Positions 57,801-64,000 of a stretch of DNA of 64,000 nucleotides are shown here, one piece after another. This DNA comes from Hygrophila difformis. Taxonomy: Eukaryota > Streptophyta > Magnoliopsida > Lamiales > Acanthaceae. How positions within the stretch are numbered: the first letter of the stretch is position 1; the number at the start of each line of letters is the position of its first letter. The stretch is from assembly GCA_030278955.1 (NCBI GenBank), contig JAOANR010000003.1, forward strand, positions 53,602,902 to 53,666,901, given 5' to 3'. Below the pieces are notes generated by a model. The model searched no databases, was not told the DNA's origin, and saw only the letters and a program-made list of their open reading frames with translations. The translations under genes and the position numbers were made by a program.

Positions 57801-59292
57801 AGCCATAAACAGTGAGTTAGAATCCATTATGCAGAATCGCAATTGGGTTCTTACTGATCTACCGAAAGGTTGTAAACCCTTAGGATGTCGTTGGGTCCTT
57901 AAAAGAAAGTATAAAGCCGATGGATCGATCGATAAATACAAGGCTCGCCTTGTAGTTCAGGGCTTTAGACAAAAGGAAGGAGATAATTATTTTGATACTT
58001 ATTCTCCGGTATCTAGAATCACCTCCATTCGAGTGTTTCTCTCGATTGCTGCACTTTACAATCTTGAGATACATCAAATGGATGTTAAGACTGCATTCTT
58101 AAATGGTGATCTAGATGAAGAGATTTATATGAATCAACCAGAAGGCTTTGTTGTTCAAGGACAAGAGCATAAAGTCTGCAAACTGGTTAAATCTCTGTAT
58201 GGTCTGAAGCAAGCGCCTAAGCAGTGGCACTTGAAGTTTGATAATGTGATGTTGTCAAACGGGTTCAAGTACAATGAATGTGATAAATGCGTTTACTACA
58301 AGGGAATAACAGACAATTTTGTTATAGTTTGCTTGTATGTAGATGACATGTTGATCATGGGTAGTGACTTGAATATGATTAATCAGACCAAGAACATGTT
58401 AAAAAGGAATTTTGACATGAAAGACATGGGTGTAGCCGATGTCATATTAGGGATAAAAATCATAAGACATCCCGAAGGGATTGTTCTTTCTCAGTCTCAT
58501 TACATTGAGAAAGTGTTAAGTAAATTCAACGCTTATGATAGTCGTCCGACAAAGACGCCTATGGATCCCAGTGAAAAGTTGAAAGTAAACAGGGGTGAAA
58601 CTGTTGCTCAAGAAGAGTATGCAAGAATCATTGGTAGTCTAATGTACTTGACTAATTGTACTCGCCCGGATCTTGCATATTCTGTTAACAAATTGAGTAG
58701 GTATACTAGCAATCCAAGTCGTGAGCATTGGAAGGCTATTATGAGAGTCTTGAGATATCTAAGATATACTCAAGAGTTGGGGTTACATAACACGAGATAT
58801 CCTCCTGTTCTTGAAGGGTACTCTGATGCCGATTGGATATCAGAGAAAAGTGATTCATTATCCACAAGTGGTTATGTATTCATGATTGCGGGAGGGGTTG
58901 TGTCTTGGAAGTCACAAAAACAAACGTGTATAGCCCGATCCACCATGGAATCTGAATTCATAGCTTTAGATAAAGCTGGTGAAGAAGCCGAATGGCTTCG
59001 AAATTTCCTCGAGGATATTCCATGTTGGAAGAAACTTGTGCCAACAGTAATGATACACTGTGATAGTCAAGCAGCTATTGGCAGGGCACAAAATGAGATG
59101 TATAATGGTAAGTCGAGACATATCCGTCGTCGACATCATACCGTTAAGCAATTGATCTCTAGTGGGGTGATTTCTCTAACTTATGTGAAGTCTGGAGATA
59201 ACCTAGCGGATCCGTTAACAAAAGCTATCAACAGAGATCAATTTTGCAAATTGCGAGAGGGAATGGGGTTAAAACCCACACCTAAAGAATGA
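54828..59292 (+). pseudogene. gag-pol: copia gag-pol, frameshifted in integrase, zinc knuckle lost
   Basis: The start is ATG 54828 ([11 protein letters not shown]). The frame is open upstream through the LTR to 54540, but that ATG overlaps the TATA box. Order: a long Ala/Pro/Ser-rich N-extension, gag core ([14 protein letters not shown]), a zinc knuckle in which two of three Cys are gone ([14 protein letters not shown]), protease ([10 protein letters not shown]), gag-pre-integrase ([11 protein letters not shown] ... CEIC) and integrase. At 57003-57010 the run TTTTAAAAAAC has one A too many, and the frame stops at 57021. The next frame carries on: integrase ([18 protein letters not shown]), reverse transcriptase ([26 protein letters not shown]) and RNase H ([32 protein letters not shown]) to TGA 59290. 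The lesion is inside integrase, so programmed frameshifting is unlikely. Confidence 0.92.
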
Positions 59293-59854
59293 TTACATTT
59301 GTAACCCAACCATGATGCGTGGAGATCCCACAAACTTGGTTCAAAGGGACAACTAAGATGCATGATTTCAAATGTGAAAACACTTTCGAAGAATAATCTT
59401 CATCCTTTCCCTCAGAAGCAATGATGAAGTGTTTGATGCCTGTCTGTGGTAGAGGTTGAGTTTAATGACTCTTAATGATTTCTGGAACTGTGTGTTCATA
59501 TAAGTATTACAGGATACTTGGTTGAATCACCTATATAAGTAGAAGTGTGGCCGCTTCAGTAGAGACTTATGAATCCAAAGGGGGTTTCCATGGCCTGGAA
59601 TGGAACCAAACGTGAGAACGGACAAAGAGTCTGAAAAGTTACTGATTCTTTATTATTGGACTAGTATACGTTGTGGGGGATAGTTCAAGAGTAAAATCAC
59701 TACGCCGCCTGTATACTCGATAATATTGATATGGTTTAAGTTCAAAGCCAAAAACTACTTAAACCTGTGCAGTAACCTTTCTTTAAGAAGGAGTCGGGGT
59801 ATTTGCATCTGCATTGCATTCACTGCTGCTGTTATTTCCACTCATGTGGGGGAT
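59293..59854 (+). other. Non-coding region between pol and 3' LTR
   Basis: No frame with a domain is present. The stretch ends in the polypurine tract GTGGGGGAT directly before the LTR. Confidence 0.7.
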
Positions 59855-60667
59855 TGTTGGAAAAAGGGGTTTTTGAGCTCCTTTTTGTGTAATGACGATA
59901 TTTAATTTGGATTAATTAAATAGCGTATACGAATTCTACGTTTCGCGTAGATTGTCGTAGTGCATTTATTTTCTCAAAACCGTTGTCGGGTGAGTGAGAA
60001 ATAAGTGGTCGAAATGGGTCATTGAATGCGGCTAGTTGAAACGATTGTATTTAAATGATTGTTAAAGGGTAGGTTAAAGTGGCGCGTCCCACATCGCTTA
60101 AGCAGTGGGAGTTAAATTAGTTTATATTGTTCTGCGTGTTAGAAACAATTAAACTAATACAGATTGATCAAGTGTGGGGGAAGCCCACACGCGCGCGCCC
60201 GTCCCGTCCCGTCCCGAGCCGAGCCGAGCCGCGCCGTCGCCGTCGCCCGCGCCCGTGGACTTGGACTTGGACTTGGATCTTGGATCTTGGGCTTTGGGTG
60301 GGCTTTGGGCCTGTCTAATTTTTTAGACAAAATTTATTTGTCAAGCCCATGCGCCAAGCCCAGTCGTTGCGGTTTCGTCTCGTCCAACGCCTATAAATGG
60401 CAGCAGGGTCAGGCTTAGGAATCACACTCTCATCTGCATCCTTTTTCTGCTGCATACATCCTCCCCTCCCGACTCCCTCAGCTCTTTGTTTTTGTTCGCT
60501 GGTCGTCGGCGTTTGCGGTGCTGCTACGCCGAGGCATTCGTCGTTTTACCTTTGGGGACGTTCTGCCGTTGCCGGAGCACTACCGGGGCATAAACGTCTT
60601 GCAGGAAGAGTTCCAAACTCGACTCGACGTTCATTCTGTGTTGCTGCATCCGTCCATCATTCTTACA
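59855..60667 (+). repeat. 3' LTR of the 53902-60667 copia element (813 bp)
   Basis: It begins TGTTGGAAAAAGG and ends ATTCTTACA, ending at the same base as the 5' LTR before diverging into target DNA. Compared with the 5' LTR it lacks about 100 bp near 60369, has shorter CGCC and GGACTT runs and a 13-bp extra stretch near 60349. In the hairpin segment it reads CTTGCA rather than CTTGCG. Confidence 0.9.
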
Positions 60668-60684
60668 ATTTATGAAAACGGATG

Positions 60685-63080
60685 TAGTATATGTTATGTG
60701 TTAAATATTACCACTACTATTTTTTCTAGAATTTAGTCTGCTTTCTTTTTGATTACTCCATTCTTTTGCCAAAAATTGGAATTGGCGGTCGACTATCTGG
60801 CTTCAGTTTCATATTTTTCCAATAGACGTTGGAGGAAAGGCCGGTAGAGAACATGAAGGAATATAATGGGCAACTATATATGCCGGAATGAGAGAAGAAT
60901 CCATTATTATGATTATGATTTCATATAATAGTATAATATGTTCAAATACCATCATCGTTCCAACTTGTTAATACTGGACACTGGTAGATTTCAAAACATC
61001 AAAGACGATATGCTAAAAAACATTCCAGACCACATAGTCCCTTATTTTGAAATATTATATTGTTGAAACTACGGGCAAAGCTCTTTGTACCACAGAATAA
61101 TAGATGTGCTTGTATTGTATAGCATATTGTAAAGGCTGCTATACTTTGAATTTTATATTTTGCTTTAAAAATGGGCCCTATGGATGAGCCTTGATGAAGT
61201 TCAGTTGATCTGGAGGTTTCCTTACCTGTGATATTGCTCTATAAAACTCGAATTGCTTTCTTACAGAGTCTTTCATGGTATGCACGTGAGAGTGACAAAT
61301 GGTTTGATGTGTTGTAAGCAGATACTATTATTGTCTTTTCAAACTGTAAAGGATGAGTTCTATATATATGCTCAAATGGTGGGGGAATTATTATTATCTG
61401 ACAAATTCAAGCTAAACAAGTGAAAGAATAAGGGATTTGGCCAGTAGGGCTAGCGCCATCCCCTTTTTCAAGTTATTCGATTGAAATCCTTCCACTTGAA
61501 TTGCCTTATGAGTGATGGGATACAGTGATGAGTATATTACAATAACATAGCAGCAGTTGTATGGTTTTCCCCAAGCTCCATTTTTCATCAGAAATTCCAA
61601 CAGCACAAACCAAAAGGAGATTACTCCATCATCTTAACTTCCACCATAATACCAAAATTTAATATTAATAATAATATTAAGAACAACGCCACACCAACTT
61701 CGGTAGCATGATGCCAAAAAAAACACTTCAGTACCATGCATCTATGTATCATGTATGTGAAAATGCATAACGGCTTCTCTAGAGTGGGTTCTGTCTTGGC
61801 TTTTTGCATTTGAGAAATTTGTATATCAATTAAGTTTTAAGACCTACTAGTATTACACTCTTACAATCCCTCAAAAGCATAATATAGAAGCCAGTATGTT
61901 CATAAACATTCCACCTTGTATCTTTTACTCTGTCTATGTTTGGCTTTCCTTTATGAGAACATCATATTGTATCAAACCTTGGGATGAGTATGCGAATGGC
62001 TTAGAATTTTAACATCTTACTGGGGAAAAGAAACAACCTGGGATGACCAACACAAACTGTTCCAAATCTGAAACTGGATTAAAATCAGACAAGTTGCAAA
62101 GTGAAGGGAGGGAAAGAGTGAAGAGGGAGCCTACTCCCTGTGGGCATGAGAAACAGAGTGAAGTAAAACAGAGAAGAAAACCAAAGCCAAAAAATCAGGA
62201 GAATTGCATGGCTTTCTCTCCTGATTAGTCTGTCTGCACTCTGTGCAGCGATCACAAGTAATTGATTTAAGTGGTGAGATATGGACACACTCTATGCTAA
62301 TTGTGAACTGAACTTGCGTGCACAAAAACAGGTAATTCGCACATGAGTTGTGTCGTGCTCTTCTGAGATTGTTGCTCATCGGAGAACATATACCGACAAG
62401 TAACATTCATGGCACAACGCCCCAAGGCAAAAAAAAAATAATAATAAAAATAAAAGAGGGTAGGGGGCCAGTAAACTAAAATCGTCAAGTACTAAGTAAA
62501 ATCACATTACTAATGAATCAGCACACATTTAATTATTTGAATATCATTAAGCTTGAATACATTACTCTCTTAAAATCCCAGAAAAAGCATAATAAGCAAA
62601 CCTCTAGCACGATTTCATATAGTATAGGCTATAGCTACATGTTTTCCTGAGACAGAGAGCTCTCTAATGAAGTATAACTGGTAAGAAGCTTTCATAAGAT
62701 TTGAGGGGAGTATGTGTATATGTTTTTTTGTCCATTTAACTTTCAATCATAATAATGTTGGGGGAGTTAAATGGCGATCTCAATGTGCGAAATGATAAAT
62801 AAATTTAGGGCACAAAATCAAATCGACTTCATTGAAAATGCATTTAATTATTTATATATCAATTAAGTTTTAAAACATACTATTACACTCTTACAATCCC
62901 TCAAAAGCATAATACAGAAACCAACAGCACTGTGAAGTTTATGGCATTGAAAACCACTCATTACAGTTTGTAAACACTAATAAAAACCACATTTCACATG
63001 ACAAATTAATTACCAAACACAAACCCATCAAAGGAAACATTTCACTTACCTGCTTGCTTGCTGCCTCTCCACTTGGAATC
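60685..63080. other. Intergenic DNA with relics of the RLP 3' flank
   Basis: No gene is recognised. Three separate blocks match the conserved RLP 3' flank ('tatatcaattaagttttaa', 'caatccctcaaaagcataat'): about 61820-61885, about 62512-62600 (diverged) and 62838-63050 (the flank of RLP4 itself). Short frames (for example 62043-62228) have no domain. Confidence 0.5.
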
Positions 63081-64000
63081 TCACCTAATAATCCAACGCC
63101 CCATCATCTTCATTATCATTGCTTCAATCACCCGGAAATAAGCATATCTCCAGCTCCTCCTGAAAAACAGAATTCCAAACAAGCCCCAAAGTCCAAACAC
63201 AAAACCACAAATTACAAAAACATAAAACCACAACTCCTCATCAATTTTATCATCTGGAACATGATCATTTTCAGGAGTTGAGTGCTTTGGGGTTCCACCA
63301 GTACTGCGGCATTTCTTTGGCAGGGGATCTCCACACAGTAGAGGATTGCCGCCATAAATTGATGGACCATCCTCAAGTGTTGTCAGTTGACGTCCTGTGG
63401 GAATTCGGCCACGTAAATTGTTGTTGGACAACTTCAAGTGGCTTAAGGAAGTCAAATTGGCCAGGCTTTCGGGGATTTTCCCAGACAAATGATTGTTGGA
63501 AAGATCAAGTGACTCCAATGATTTCAGGCCTCCAATATTTCGTGGAATTTCTCCGTATAGATTGTTATGAGATATATTGAGGCCTACCAAGCCAACAAGA
63601 GCAGTCAGCTCTGATGGAATTCCTCCTCCAAGATTGTTACAAGAAAGATCCAAATTGGCTAGAAATTGTAATGGGAGGTTGGTGTACTCCATCTCCACTG
63701 CTTTCAACACTTCATGTAAGCCATCTTCTCTGAAAATGGATGAATAGTATCCTTCTAAATCCTTCATGCCAGAGAAATTCTGAAAGCAATTCGGGATGTG
63801 TCCAGTCAGCTTATTGATTCCAATGTCTAAGATCTTAAGCGTAGATGCTTGACAAAGTTCACGGGGAATCACGCCATGGAATTGATTGTTTCTTAGCCTA
63901 AGAATTCTCAAGTTGGCTAGATTGTTTCCAAGCCATTCAGGTATTTCTCCAAACAACTTATTTTCTCCAACGTCGAGAATTTCCAGACGAGAACAATTCA
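63081..64000 (-). CDS. RLP4: LRR receptor-like protein, C-terminal 306 codons, continues past the window
   Basis: The minus-strand frame is open from the stop at 63081 to the window end, so the start is not seen. It encodes LRRs (LEILDVGENKLFGEIPEWLG), the island (VLKAVEMEYTNLPLQF, shared with RLP2 rather than RLP3), the last LRRs, the extracellular acidic stretch (ENDHVPDDKIDEE), the transmembrane helix (WFYVFVICGFVFGLWGLFG) and the basic tail ending MKMMGRWIIR. No lesion is seen in the visible part. The 3' splice-donor-like CAG|GTAAGTG follows the stop, as in RLP3. Whether the gene is whole cannot be told here. Confidence 0.9.
   Translation of the reverse strand, partial: NCSRLEILDVGENKLFGEIPEWLGNNLANLRILRLRNNQFHGVIPRELCQASTLKILDIGINKLTGHIPNCFQNFSGMKDLEGYYSSIFREDGLHEVLKAVEMEYTNLPLQFLANLDLSCNNLGGGIPSELTALVGLVGLNISHNNLYGEIPRNIGGLKSLESLDLSNNHLSGKIPESLANLTSLSHLKLSNNNLRGRIPTGRQLTTLEDGPSIYGGNPLLCGDPLPKKCRSTGGTPKHSTPENDHVPDDKIDEELWFYVFVICGFVFGLWGLFGILFFRRSWRYAYFRVIEAMIMKMMGRWIIR

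Larger units (their letters stand above)
53902..60667 (+). mobile_element. Complete copia retrotransposon with atypical primer site and 17-bp target duplication
   Basis: LTRs of 909 bp (53902-54810) and 813 bp (59855-60667) flank a gag-pol region. The flanks ATTTATGAAAACGGATG at 53885-53901 and 60668-60684 are identical over 17 bp. The uninterrupted copy of the target (about 50370) has this sequence once, with one mismatch. The polypurine tract is GTGGGGGAT at 59846-59854. No TGG-starting tRNA primer site follows the 5' LTR; gag begins 18 bp after it. The LTRs differ by substitutions, a large indel and microsatellite length, so the copy is older than the one in RLP2. Confidence 0.9.

Overview
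The window looks like a piece of a repeat-rich nuclear chromosome of a dicotyledonous plant. It holds a tandem family of leucine-rich-repeat receptor-like proteins (LRR-RLPs of the Cf/EIX kind), plant-type Ty3/gypsy (Athila-like) and Ty1/copia retrotransposons, a LINE 3' end, and several plant-type MITE, hAT and Mutator-like elements. Family assignments rest on motifs read by eye; no database was searched, so the species is not claimed.

Layout. (1) 1-11339 is a retroelement nest: the 3' end of an Athila-like element (damaged pol, a GC-rich leader, a damaged 3' 'env-like' ORF, a 1.4-kb LTR), a partial second copy of the same LTR, and a 5'-truncated copia element with a long open pol whose integrase lacks its catalytic Glu, ending in a 335-bp LTR. 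(2) 11391-19550 holds non-autonomous DNA transposons: a 1.2-kb foldback element, a small MITE, a 1.5-kb hAT-type element with ATTCG-rich ends and gene-like cargo, and a 0.8-kb hAT-type element. (3) 19745-64000 is the RLP cluster, all on the minus strand: RLP1 (19745-22559, broken by a 17-bp deletion), RLP2 (26192-28572 plus 38426-38979, split by a copia element and also frameshifted), RLP3 (45030-48071, intact, 1013 aa) and RLP4 (63081 to beyond the window, open as far as seen). Intergenic DNA around the copies is homologous, so the cluster grew by segmental duplication. The duplicates act as empty sites that date several insertions. (4) The copia element in RLP2 (28573-38420) is young: 437-bp LTRs with 3 differences, CTAAT target duplication, tRNA-iMet PBS. 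Its integrase is itself split by a 4.7-kb non-coding TG...CA element (31388-36093, target duplication GCGTG) that carries a dense array of TTGTCGCGGAA/TTCCGCGACAA inverted repeats. (5) 49979-60700 contains two copies of one ~430-bp segment flanking an inverted fragment of that 4.7-kb family. The second copy was hit three times: by an 811-bp solo LTR, a 5'-truncated LINE and a complete copia element.

Only RLP3, and perhaps RLP4, looks like a functional host gene. RLPs of this kind are plasma-membrane immune receptors without a kinase domain; known relatives signal through SOBIR1/BAK1. Here they appear to evolve by duplication, gene conversion, change in LRR number and transposon disruption.

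The most unusual signal is in the copia element at 53902-60667. No tRNA-type primer-binding site follows its 5' LTR. The bases there can instead pair over 14 bp with a segment of the same LTR, as expected for self-primed reverse transcription, and the element is flanked by a 17-bp rather than a 5-bp target duplication.
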